Shown here in pieces: positions 17,312 to 25,053 of a DNA stretch of 64,000 nt. Numbering within the stretch: the first letter of the stretch is position 1; every line of letters starts with the position of its first letter. A program made the position numbers and the translations under genes. The notes under the pieces were generated by a model. That model did no database searches and was not told the DNA's origin. It saw only the letters and a list, made by a program, of their open reading frames with translations. This DNA comes from Foetidibacter luteolus (lineage in GTDB: Bacteria; Bacteroidota; Bacteroidia; Chitinophagales; Chitinophagaceae). The stretch covers positions 30,284 to 94,283 of the forward strand of contig NZ_VVIP01000067.1 in assembly GCF_009650435.1 (NCBI RefSeq), in the 5' to 3' direction.

Positions 17312-18325
17312 TTGACCAACTGGAAAAACAAAATATCAAATCATACACAGATCGGCGGTATAGAGACCTCCGTGCTGGATAATGGCGCAGGCCGGGGCAC
17401 ACGCATCGCCTGGGTTAATACCGGTACAGGTCTTAGATACAAAATAGTGCTTGACCGTGCCATGGATATTGCCGATGCTTTTTATAACCAATATAGCCTT
17501 GCCTGGCTAAGCAGTACCGGCGTAGTGCCGCCACAACCATTCTCCAACAAGGGTGCAGATTGGTTAAAAACATTTGGTGGTGGGTTGCTTACCACCTGTG
17601 GCCTTACCCATGTGGGCGGCCCTGAAAAAGATGAGTTTGGTGAACGCGGAGTACACGGCGGCATCAGCAATACGCCTGCTGAGGTTATTTCTATTCAACA
17701 ACCCGATCCCGTTATGGATAAGCTTGACATGAGCATTACCGGCATCATTAAAGAAACGCAAATATTCGGCCCGGCATTGGAATTAAAGAGGACCATATCC
17801 GGCACATTGGGTAAAGCCGTCATCAAAATTCATGATGAAATAACCAACAGGGGCAATACGGTTGCACCACATATGTTACTTTATCACTGCAATTTCGGCT
17901 GGCCATTGGTTGATGAAGGAACGGCTATCAACTGGAGCGGCAAATGGCAGTCACGTGATGGCGATAGCAATAACAGGATATTTAATAACAACAATGATTT
18001 TCATACATGCCCTGCACCGATGCAGCAACATAACGGCAGCGAAGAAGATGCCGTAATTGTAGATATTGATTCAGATGAACAAGGCCTATGTGTAGCCAGC
18101 CTGAACAATAAGCGACTGGGCTTTGCAGTAGAGATAAAGTTTGTAAAAAAGCAATTGCCCTGGTTTACCAACTGGCAACACTGGGGCTTTGGCGAATATG
18201 TTACCGGACTTGAGCCCGGTACAAATCCACCTACCGGCCAGGCAAAAGCAAGAGCTGATAAACAATTAATTTTATTAGAGCCCGGTGAAACGAGGCTGTA
18301 TGATTTGGAGATAGGGATTGTGTGA
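17312..18325 (+). CDS. DUF4432 family protein (aldose-epimerase-like)
   Basis: A beta-sandwich protein of the galactose-mutarotase-like superfamily, probably acting on a sugar or sugar derivative. Landmarks: NGAGRGTRIAWVNTGTGLRY, LDRAMDIADAFYN, GGGLLTTCGLTHVGGP, VHGGISNTPAEV and HMLLYHCNFGWPLVDEG. The frame opens at 17225, but the first 29 codons lie in a family A repeat and a low-quality stretch, so TTG 17312 (MTNWKNKISNHTQIGG) is preferred; it matches the family's usual start. No signal peptide. It lies in the sugar cluster with a TIM-barrel isomerase and a Gfo/Idh/MocA dehydrogenase. Confidence 0.85.
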   Translation: MTNWKNKISNHTQIGGIETSVLDNGAGRGTRIAWVNTGTGLRYKIVLDRAMDIADAFYNQYSLAWLSSTGVVPPQPFSNKGADWLKTFGGGLLTTCGLTHVGGPEKDEFGERGVHGGISNTPAEVISIQQPDPVMDKLDMSITGIIKETQIFGPALELKRTISGTLGKAVIKIHDEITNRGNTVAPHMLLYHCNFGWPLVDEGTAINWSGKWQSRDGDSNNRIFNNNNDFHTCPAPMQQHNGSEEDAVIVDIDSDEQGLCVASLNNKRLGFAVEIKFVKKQLPWFTNWQHWGFGEYVTGLEPGTNPPTGQAKARADKQLILLEPGETRLYDLEIGIV

Positions 18326-18369
18326 ACGGGGATTGGGGATGATTGAAGAGATTGCGAAGAAATAATTGT

Positions 18370-18478
18370 GGACGCTATTCGCGGCGTCCTCGCCGCGGAT
18401 GTTTATTCTATCGCCTCCGGCGATGAAAATAAAGTCAGAGACTTTAAGCATAATACTGCGAAGTCCGGAGACTTCGCA
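18370..18478 (+). repeat. String of mini-hairpins
   Basis: Five perfect inverted repeats follow one another: GGACGC/GCGTCC (18370-18389), CGCGGCG/CGCCGCG (18380-18397), ATCGCC/GGCGAT (18410-18424), AAAGTC/GACTTT (18431-18445) and TGCGAAGTC/GACTTCGCA (18457-18478), with loops of 3-8 nt. The first two overlap and exclude each other. No coding function; it fills part of the 436-bp gap before the cupin gene. Confidence 0.8.
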
Positions 18479-18579
18479 GAGCGCCGTTACCAGCATGCTG
18501 TTTTGAAATAAAAGCAACAATGGCTATAGCCAAAGTTATACTGAACAAACATGCCTGAATATTAGGAGGTTGATTGCAC

Positions 18580-18680
18580 ATTGCCGAGTAAAGAACAAAG
18601 CGTACAAGTGTTCCAATCTTGCTGCTTTGACACGCAAGATTGCTCAACGAAGCTTTATAGTAGCAATACAGCTAAGTAAA
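18580..18680 (+). repeat. Dispersed family A repeat, copy 6, with covarying hairpin insert
   Basis: After AAAGCGTACAAGTG there is a 29-nt hairpin (18614-18642, arms CAATCTTGC/GCAAGATTG) in place of the usual GTGCGACG. Then CAACGAAGC and TATAGTAGCAATAC follow. The same insert is at 22639-22667 and, with compensated arms, at 54043-54071. Confidence 0.85.
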
Positions 18681-18761
18681 AAAACTTTTTAATAAAAGCA
18701 GCACTTGATGCCTTTGTGCCTCGGTGCCTTTGCTACATCAAAAAATAACTAACGATTACCA

Positions 18762-19976
18762 ATGGAAAAACAAAGCATTGCTCAAAAAGCGCTTGACCAG
18801 GGAAAAGGAATTGTAAGGCTTGCACCTACCTGGGTGCCCCGCTCATTTTGTGTTCCCGGCCGCAGAATTAAACTGCACCCTGATGATTATTATGTATTAG
18901 GTGGCGTGCGTGGCGGCATTGATGAACGCTGGCTGTCATCAACAACGCCGGCAAAGAATGGTCCCCTTACAGGCGAAAATGAAGGCTTGAGTTTTATTGT
19001 AGTTAATGATGGTGCTAGTGAAGAGCGTGTACTGCTCAAAGATGCGGTAGATGAATTGAAGGGTGCTTTGATTGGTGACCGCCTGTGGAATGAATATCAA
19101 AGCTGGCCGATGTATTCAAAGTTCTTCGATAACATGGGGCCTTTGCCACACCATGTGCACCATAACGATGAAAAGGCTGCATTGATTGGCCAGAAAGGGA
19201 AGCCCGAAGCGTATTATTTTCCGCCGCAATTGAATAACCATGGTGGCGATTATCCCTACACATTTATCGGTATTGCACCGGGCACTACCAAAGAACAAAT
19301 ACGTGAATGCCTGGTGAATTTTACCAAAGGCGATAACAAGATTACCAACTATTCACAGGCTTACAGGCTTGAGCCAGGCACAGGCTGGGATGTTCCTCCT
19401 GGCTTGCTGCATGCGCCTGGTAGTATGTGTACGTATGAACCTCAAAAGGCTTCTGACGTATTTGCGATGTATCAATCGCTGGTTAACGAAGCCATTATTC
19501 CGGAAGAACTACTGTGGAATGGTTCACCCAAAGAAAGCATTGGTGATTTTGATTCTTTGATTGATGTGCTTGACTGGGAATTGAACGTTGATCCCAATAC
19601 GATGGTCAATCGTTTTATGGCGCCGAAGCCCGTTAAGCCTGTTGAAGAAATGCAGGCAGAAGGTTATGTAGAAAATTGGATATGTTATAAATCTGATGCG
19701 TTTAGTGCAAAGGAATTAACGGTGCAACCTGGTAAGACGGTTACCATAAAAGACAGTGCTGCTTACGGCATTATTGTAATGCAGGGACACGGAAAATTTG
19801 GTGTATGGGATATTGAAACACCTGCACTGATACGTTATGGCCAGTTAACCAACGATGAGTTTTTTGTGAGTGAAGCAGCAGCAAAAGAAGGTGTAACAAT
19901 CGTAAATCCTTCCACAACAGACCCGATTGTAATATTAAAACACTTCGGGCCTGCCAACCCTGATTTGGTGTTGTAG
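18762..19976 (+). CDS. Cupin protein, class I phosphomannose isomerase-like
   Basis: A cytosolic two-cupin protein of 404 residues. PMI-like metal-site motifs are present: MGPLPHHVHHNDEKAA (His-x-His), GKPEAYYFPPQ (Glu) and GWDVPPGLLHAPGSMCTYEP (His). The middle PEELLWNGSPKESIGDFDSL and a second C-terminal cupin (YGIIVMQGHGKFG) follow. Probably a sugar or sugar-phosphate isomerase, substrate unknown; sequence alone does not show mannose-6-phosphate. ATG at 18762. Its place between DUF4432 and a TIM-barrel isomerase suggests a shared catabolic pathway. Confidence 0.78.
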   Translation: MEKQSIAQKALDQGKGIVRLAPTWVPRSFCVPGRRIKLHPDDYYVLGGVRGGIDERWLSSTTPAKNGPLTGENEGLSFIVVNDGASEERVLLKDAVDELKGALIGDRLWNEYQSWPMYSKFFDNMGPLPHHVHHNDEKAALIGQKGKPEAYYFPPQLNNHGGDYPYTFIGIAPGTTKEQIRECLVNFTKGDNKITNYSQAYRLEPGTGWDVPPGLLHAPGSMCTYEPQKASDVFAMYQSLVNEAIIPEELLWNGSPKESIGDFDSLIDVLDWELNVDPNTMVNRFMAPKPVKPVEEMQAEGYVENWICYKSDAFSAKELTVQPGKTVTIKDSAAYGIIVMQGHGKFGVWDIETPALIRYGQLTNDEFFVSEAAAKEGVTIVNPSTTDPIVILKHFGPANPDLVL

Positions 19977-19982
19977 AAAGGT

Positions 19983-20228
19983 GGCACGCAAAGCCGCAGG
20001 GACGCAAAGCAGTAAATAAAAGGTATAAAAACAAGAGCAAAGAACTTTGCGCCTTAGCGCCTTTGCGTGAAACTTCTAAATCTTAAAACATTTCAATTTG
20101 AGGGAAAATGGCACGCAAAACCGCAGAGACGCAAAGCAGGAAATAGAAAGTTTATAAAAACAAGAACAAAAAAACTTTGCGCCTTGGCGCCTTTGCGTGA
20201 AACTTTAAAATCTCAAAACATTTCAATC
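19983..20228 (+). repeat. 127-bp tandem duplication of a CGCAAAG hairpin unit
   Basis: Two units start at 19983 and 20110. Each begins GGCACGCAAA, continues with GACGCAAAGCAG and ends CGCCTTTGCGTGAAACTT followed by AAAACATTTCAAT. The two ends of each unit form a 25-nt imperfect stem (CACGCAAAG/CTTTGCGTG at the base). It fills the gap between the cupin and the TIM-barrel gene. A related half unit (GCCTTTGTGCC, GTGCCTTTGC) lies near 18708-18732. Confidence 0.85.
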
Positions 20229-20235
20229 TAACGAT

Positions 20236-21279
20236 ATGCAAAGAAATAATTATCCCAAACTACACAACGCCACATGGCCGGGCATAGTAGGTAAAGGTTC
20301 CGATTCAGAGCCGCCGATATCTCTTGATACCTTGCTTGAATTGACGGTTAATGCGGAAGTAGATGGAATTAAGTTCGATGGTATTGACCTTGGTTTGTTT
20401 GAGCCACATTTTAATATTGATGAAAGTGATGATGGACTTAAAAGGCTTGCTGACAGAGTATCATCATTAAACCTGGAAATAGGCAGTCTTGTTGCCCCCA
20501 TTTGGGGCGGCCCCGCAATGGGCAGTAAAGAAGACCGGGCCTTGTTTGTAGATATCGTGAAACGTTCCTGTCGCTTCGGGCAAGAGCTCAGAGAATTGGG
20601 TGTGCGCCCTAACGGCATTATAAGAATTGATTCAGCATGTAAGCCGGAAGCCTGGTCGCAGGATCCTGCAGGCAATACAAAATTGATTGCCGAGACTTTT
20701 CGTGAAGCTTGCGATGTTGCGGCCGATTATGGCGAACGTCTTGCCGCTGAAGGCGAGATATGCTGGGGTGGTATGCATAGCTGGAAAACGATGATAGAAA
20801 CCATGGAAGCGGTGGACAGGCCCAACATTGGTTTCCAGGCAGATATGGCGCATACACTGCTTTACCTGTTAGGTTATAACCGCCCTGAAGACAGCATTTT
20901 ACCAGAAAATTTCGACTGGAACGACCAGGATACCTTGTACGCCGGGCTTAAACAATTAACAGACGCATTACGGCCATGGACGATAGATTTTCACGTGGCG
21001 CAAAACGATGGTACCGTTCATGGTACAGGTTCGCATGATAAAACAGGCAGGCACTGCCTTGCAACAGATCCTAATGGCAAGCTGGATATTACCAAAGCCG
21101 CAGGCTACTGGCTGCGCAATGAAAACGGAGAACTGACCAAAGCCTTTAAACATATTTGCTGGGACGGCTGTATGTTTCCTAATGAAGTAATGACCAAACA
21201 GCAAACCTGGAATGATATTCTTGCGGCAATGATTAAAGTGAGAGATGCACATGGATGGTATGAAACCCCCAACCCCTAA
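20236..21279 (+). CDS. Sugar phosphate isomerase/epimerase (xylose isomerase-like TIM barrel)
   Basis: A 347-residue TIM-barrel protein of the AP endonuclease 2 superfamily. Likely metal ligands fall in ERLAAEGEICWGGMHSW (Glu), IGFQADMAHTL (Asp/His), TIDFHVAQNDGTVHG (His) and HICWDGCMF (Asp). No signal peptide, so cytosolic. In related oxidoreductive glycoside pathways, such TIM barrels process 3-keto sugars (family knowledge); the exact reaction is not deducible here. ATG at 20236 follows directly on the duplicated repeat; the Gfo/Idh/MocA dehydrogenase follows after 85 bp. Confidence 0.83.
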   Translation: MQRNNYPKLHNATWPGIVGKGSDSEPPISLDTLLELTVNAEVDGIKFDGIDLGLFEPHFNIDESDDGLKRLADRVSSLNLEIGSLVAPIWGGPAMGSKEDRALFVDIVKRSCRFGQELRELGVRPNGIIRIDSACKPEAWSQDPAGNTKLIAETFREACDVAADYGERLAAEGEICWGGMHSWKTMIETMEAVDRPNIGFQADMAHTLLYLLGYNRPEDSILPENFDWNDQDTLYAGLKQLTDALRPWTIDFHVAQNDGTVHGTGSHDKTGRHCLATDPNGKLDITKAAGYWLRNENGELTKAFKHICWDGCMFPNEVMTKQQTWNDILAAMIKVRDAHGWYETPNP

Positions 21280-21281
21280 AG

Positions 21282-21340
21282 GGGAGTTTAGCAAAGATGT
21301 TTAAAAGTCCCTCTCCTTTGGAGAGGGATTTAGGGTGAGG
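21282..21340 (+). repeat. Short intergenic hairpin pair
   Basis: CCCCTAAAGGGG (about 21274-21285, overlapping the TIM-barrel gene end) and CCCTCTCC/GGAGAGGG (about 21309-21327) form two small hairpins, followed by TTTAGGGTGAGG. This type of short repeat is common between genes in Bacteroidota. No gene here. Confidence 0.5.
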
Positions 21341-21364
21341 TCTAACAATACAAACCAAACAAAC

Positions 21365-22507
21365 ATGTCAACAAAAAAAGAACTACGCATAGGTGTTATT
21401 GGCTGTGGCTTTATGGGCCGTACACATTCCAATGCATATAACCGTATAGATAATTTTTTCCCGGCGCTGGCATATACACCCGTTTTAAAAGCGGTGTGTG
21501 CCCGCAACGAAAGTAAGGCGAAAGCATTTGCAGAGCAGTGGGGCTTTGAGTCTTACGAAACAGATTGGAAAAAGCTTATTGCCCGTGAAGATATTGACGC
21601 GGTGGACATTTGCACACCCAATGATACGCATGCTGAAATTGCTATTGCCGCTGCTGAAGCTGGTAAAATGGTGTTGGTAGAAAAGCCTTTGGCAAGAACA
21701 CTGGAAGAATCTCAAACCATGGTGGATGCCATAGAGAAGGCCGGGGTTGCCAATACAGTTTGGTATAACTACCGCCGCATACCTGCGGTTAGTTTGGCAA
21801 AGCAAATTATTGATTCAGGCAAGTTGGGACGAATCTATCATTACCGTGCTAACTTTTTACAAGACTGGACCATTAATGCCAACCTGCCGCAAGGCGGCGA
21901 AGGTCTTTGGCGCATGGATGCCAGTGTTGCCGGCTCTGGTGTTACCGGCGATTTATTGGCGCATTGTATAGATACCGCGATATGGTTGAATGGTTCTATA
22001 AAAGATGTGTCTGCTGTTACAGAAACGTTTGTAAAAGAGCGTATGCACCAGCTTACGGGCAAGGTGGAGAAAGTTGGTATTGATGATGCCTGTATTTTTC
22101 ATTGTCATTTTCAAAATGGTTCGCTGGGTTTGTTTGAATCTACGCGGTATGCCCGCGGACACAAAGCTTTGTACACGTTTGAAATTAACGGCGCCAATGC
22201 CTCTCTCCGTTGGGATCTGCATGACCTGAACAGGCTGGAGTATTTTGACTATGCCGATGAAGGCATTGTACGTGGCTGGCGTTCCATTCATGTTACAGAC
22301 GGCGACCAACCTTATATGGATAAATGGTGGGTACCTGGCTTGGGTATTGGGTATGAACATTCTTTCATTCACCAGGCAGCAGATTTTTTAAAGAGTCTTG
22401 AAGATGGCTCACCCTGCTCTCCAACTTTTAGAGAAGCACTGGAAACACAAAAGGTTTGCGAAGCTGTAATAGAATCTGCTAATACCAAAACGTGGAAAGA
22501 GATTTAG
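21365..22507 (+). CDS. Gfo/Idh/MocA family oxidoreductase
   Basis: An NAD(P)-dependent sugar dehydrogenase type. The N-terminal Rossmann fold has IGVIGCGFMGRTHSNAYN, DAVDICTPNDTHAEIAIAAA and the EKPLA motif with catalytic-type Lys (VLVEKPLARTLEES). The C-terminal GFO_IDH_MocA_C domain has YNYRRIPAVSLAKQIID and GDLLAHCIDTAIWL (Asp and His). The frame opens at GTG 21335, but ATG 21365 gives the normal N-terminus (MSTKKELRIGVIG). No Tat signal, so cytosolic. Expected to oxidise or reduce a sugar, possibly at C3, in the cluster's pathway. Confidence 0.9.
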   Translation: MSTKKELRIGVIGCGFMGRTHSNAYNRIDNFFPALAYTPVLKAVCARNESKAKAFAEQWGFESYETDWKKLIAREDIDAVDICTPNDTHAEIAIAAAEAGKMVLVEKPLARTLEESQTMVDAIEKAGVANTVWYNYRRIPAVSLAKQIIDSGKLGRIYHYRANFLQDWTINANLPQGGEGLWRMDASVAGSGVTGDLLAHCIDTAIWLNGSIKDVSAVTETFVKERMHQLTGKVEKVGIDDACIFHCHFQNGSLGLFESTRYARGHKALYTFEINGANASLRWDLHDLNRLEYFDYADEGIVRGWRSIHVTDGDQPYMDKWWVPGLGIGYEHSFIHQAADFLKSLEDGSPCSPTFREALETQKVCEAVIESANTKTWKEI

Positions 22508-22594
22508 TGAATGGTGAATGGTCAATGGTGAATAGTGGCAAGCAACTATTGTCAATTCGCACCCATCATTCACCATTGACCATTCACCATTCAC
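22507..22594. repeat. Perfect 27-bp inverted repeat
   Basis: Arms 22507-22533 and 22568-22594 are exact reverse complements, built of GTGAATGG / GTCAATGG units, with a 34-nt loop. The left arm starts on the last base of the dehydrogenase stop codon. It could form a strong hairpin in the mRNA 3' end; no T run follows. Confidence 0.88.
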
Positions 22595-22597
22595 GAT

Positions 22598-22709
22598 TTA
22601 TGAGCCAGGCCATAGAATATGAATTGAGCATCGTTGCGCAATCTTGCGTGTCGAAGCAGCAAGATTGGAAACTCTTGTACGTTCAATTCATTGAGCGGCT
22701 TTTCAGCCC
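22598..22709 (-). repeat. Dispersed family A repeat, copy 7, with covarying hairpin insert
   Basis: It contains GAGCCAGGCCATAG, the 29-nt hairpin CAATCTTGC/GCAAGATTG at 22639-22667, then ACTCTTGTACGTTCAATTC and GGCTTTTCAGCCC. It is inverted relative to the copy at 18580. Confidence 0.85.
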
Positions 22710-22794
22710 GTATAGAACAGCCAGGAGTATGCAGCCTGGTACCTGGAATGCAGGTTCTGTTTCTGCCACCGGAGGCGCCGGAAACATTGCTATC

Positions 22795-22880
22795 CGGGCC
22801 TGAAAAGATGCCATGAAATACTGGACGTACAAGTGAGTGACACAACGTTCGATGCCATGAAATACTGTCGCTGGTAACCA
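22795..22880 (+). repeat. Dispersed family A repeat, copy 8
   Basis: GGGCCTGAAAAGATGCCATG, then ACGTACAAGTGAGTGACACA, then GATGCCATGAAATACTG and CGCTGGTAACC. The block GATGCCATGAAATACTG occurs on both sides of the core in this copy. Confidence 0.82.
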
Positions 22881-22926
22881 AATTAATTCGCCGTTCAAAA
22901 TAACTATTGACGATAAAACAAAATAT

Positions 22927-23685
22927 ATGCTACAAAAAAAATTCACTGCTGTTATTTGCACTGCTGCATTGGCTGTTGTATTAGCGGGCAGCGGTTGCCA
23001 ATCCGCCACAACAGACGAAGTATCAACAGGGGCAGACAGCACTGCCGCGCCGGCGGAAACACAAGGCGGCTTTGTATCCATTTTTGATGGGCAGTCTTTT
23101 AAAGGCTGGGAAGCAGATACCGGGTTTTGGCGTGTGGAAAACGGCACGCTTGTAGGAGAAGTAACGGAGGCAAAACCTTTAAAGAACAACACATTTTTGA
23201 TATGGCGGGGCGGCACCCCGGGCGACTTTGAATTGAAGGCCGAATACCGTATAAGCCCTGAAGGCAACAGCGGCATTCAATACCGCAGCGAAGAATTGCC
23301 GGATATTAAATATGCTCTGAAAGGTTACCAGGCGGATATTGATGGCGCTAACACTTACACCGGTCAGAATTATGAAGAGCGCAAACGTGGATTTTTAGCT
23401 ATGCGTGGCCAGAGTGTTGTGCTAAAGCCAAATGAAAAACCCGTGATTACCGGCTCTGTTGGTAATACGGATTCGTTGAAAGCTTTGATAAAAGTAAACG
23501 ACTGGAACGAAATTCACATTATTGCCAAAGGCAACAAAATGCAGCACTTTATTAATGGCACTTTAATGAGCGAAGCTGTGGACGAAGACAGCACCAACAG
23601 CAAAGCCAGCGGCCTGCTGGGCTTCCAGGTGCATGTTATGCCTAAGATGAAAGTGGAATACAGGAATATACAATTGAAGCAATAG
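22927..23685 (+). CDS. DUF1080 (3-keto-disaccharide hydrolase family) lipoprotein
   Basis: An exported lipoprotein of 252 residues: signal peptide with lipobox LAGSGC, an Ala/Thr-rich linker to about residue 45, then one concanavalin-like DUF1080 domain (FVSIFDGQSFKGWEADTGFW; DFELKAEYRISPEGNSGIQY; HFINGTLMSEAVDED). Some members cleave 3-oxidised glycosides (family knowledge). It is the last gene of the sugar cluster and could provide an extracytoplasmic cleavage step. A terminator follows 5 bp after the stop. Confidence 0.88.
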   Translation: MLQKKFTAVICTAALAVVLAGSGCQSATTDEVSTGADSTAAPAETQGGFVSIFDGQSFKGWEADTGFWRVENGTLVGEVTEAKPLKNNTFLIWRGGTPGDFELKAEYRISPEGNSGIQYRSEELPDIKYALKGYQADIDGANTYTGQNYEERKRGFLAMRGQSVVLKPNEKPVITGSVGNTDSLKALIKVNDWNEIHIIAKGNKMQHFINGTLMSEAVDEDSTNSKASGLLGFQVHVMPKMKVEYRNIQLKQ

Positions 23686-23690
23686 CAAAA

Positions 23691-23724
23691 AAAGAGCCTG
23701 CGTTATTAATAGCGCAGGCTCTTT
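23691..23724. terminator. Bidirectional terminator after DUF1080 gene and tRNA-Leu
   Basis: A 12-bp perfect stem (arms 23691-23702 and 23713-23724) with a 10-nt loop; T-rich on the plus side and preceded by an A run (T run for the minus strand). Confidence 0.85.
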
Positions 23725-23731
23725 TATCAAG

Positions 23732-23815
23732 TGCCCAAGACTGGATTCGAACCAGCACGCCGGTTAAAGCACTACCACCTCAAAGTAGCGTGTCTACCAA
23801 TTTCACCACCTGGGC
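23732..23815 (-). tRNA. tRNA-Leu(GAG)
   Basis: The minus strand folds into a class II tRNA: acceptor GCCCAGG/CTTGGGC with discriminator A, D-loop AATTGGTAGACAC, anticodon loop TTGAGGT (anticodon GAG), a long variable arm and T-loop GGTTCGAATCC. CCA is not encoded (CTT follows). Confidence 0.93.
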
Positions 23816-23969
23816 AAACTGTAAGTCAAGTGGGTCATTAAGTCAAAAAGTAAAACAGGATAACCCGCACACACTTATTGACTTACTGTCTTTATGACTT
23901 TTTTTAAAAGAGCGGAGTGCAAATGTAAGAGATGATTTGAAAATTTGTTCAGGTAATTTAAAAAAGCAG

Positions 23970-24791
23970 CTATCCTTCTCCGCCGGTGTTTTGAGGTGCT
24001 TTTGGCCGCTTATTAAACTTTTGCGTTTTAGCCGGTTTATTCTTTACAAATACATGTTTTACGTTGCCGTTGCCTTTCTCTGTAAGGCGTTCATCAATTT
24101 CAAAAGCGCCGGTACTTTTTACCAGCATTACCAGTTTTTTAAAGCCGTAGTTGCGGGCATCAAAATCCGGTTGCTTCTTCAGCACCAGGTTGCCAAGCTC
24201 GCCCAGGTATGCCCAGCCAGATTCGTCGGCAAGGTCGTTTACAGAAGATGCTATCAGGCTAATCAGTTTCCTGTCAACTTTTTTAATTGATACCGGCTCA
24301 GGGGCTTCCTCCTGCTTAACATCCTCTTCTTTCGCCGGCAAAGTGTCGGCAGGTTTTAGAATTTCAATGTAAATAAACTTATCGCAGGCAGCAATAAAGG
24401 GCGAAGGTGTTTTGTTCTGGCCCATACCAATTACTTTCATACCGGCTTCCCTAAGGCGCAGGGCAAGGCGTGTAAAATCGCTGTCGCTGGATATGATGCA
24501 GAAACCCTCCACCCGGCCGGTATACAGTATGTCCATAGCGTCAATAATCATGGCTGAATCTGTGGCATTCTTGCCTTGTGTATAGCTATACTGTTGTATG
24601 GGTGTAATAGCGTTTTCGAGCAGCAGGTTTTTCCAGCGGGCCACAGTAGGCTTTGTCCAGTCGCCATAAATGCGTTTAAAAGTGGGCGTGCCGTATTTGG
24701 CAATTTCTTCCATCATCTCCTTCAGGTTGGCTGATGGCACATTGTCCGCGTCAATCAGTACGGCCAGCCGCATTTCCTGGTTATTCTGCAT
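23970..24791 (-). CDS. NYN domain protein with OST-HTH/LOTUS domain
   Basis: A putative RNase with an RNA-binding tail, 273 residues. The N-terminal NYN (PIN-like) domain has the expected acidic residues: AVLIDADNVP, KNATDSAMIIDAMD and GFCIISSDSDFTRLALRLRE. A charged linker rich in Glu follows, then an OST-HTH/LOTUS-like domain (LISLIASSVNDLADESGWAY; DFDARNYGFKKLVMLVKSTG) and a basic tail. ATG at 24791 (MQNNQEMRLAVL) is used rather than the open-frame extension to 24845. It stands alone between tRNA-Leu and ispG. Confidence 0.87.
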   Translation of the reverse strand: MQNNQEMRLAVLIDADNVPSANLKEMMEEIAKYGTPTFKRIYGDWTKPTVARWKNLLLENAITPIQQYSYTQGKNATDSAMIIDAMDILYTGRVEGFCIISSDSDFTRLALRLREAGMKVIGMGQNKTPSPFIAACDKFIYIEILKPADTLPAKEEDVKQEEAPEPVSIKKVDRKLISLIASSVNDLADESGWAYLGELGNLVLKKQPDFDARNYGFKKLVMLVKSTGAFEIDERLTEKGNGNVKHVFVKNKPAKTQKFNKRPKAPQNTGGEG

Positions 24792-24878
24792 GGCTTTTTG
24801 TTTATGAAAATAGAGATAATATATTATTGCGGAGAAATAAAACATCTTGTGCAGACCCTCACCTGCAAGGTAAAACTA

Positions 24879-24980
24879 CCCGGGTCTGAAAAGTTGCCAT
24901 GAAAAACCGGACGATAAAGTGCTTGCGACGCAATCCCGAACTTTCGGGACCACAAGGCTATGCCGCTGGTATCATAATCG
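24879..24980 (+). repeat. Dispersed family A repeat, copy 9, with CCCGA hairpin insert
   Basis: CCGGGTCTGAAAAGTTGCC, GATAAAGTGCTTGCGACGCA, then a hairpin TCCCGAA/TTCGGGA, then CTATGCCGCTGGTATC. The hairpin sits at about the same internal point as in the copy at 8376. It lies just downstream of ispG. Confidence 0.82.
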
Positions 24981-25053
24981 TGAGTAGTGAATGGTGAATC
25001 GCAAGTGGGGGAGAAGCTGACTTATATAGTACATCCCACATCTTGCATATTCC

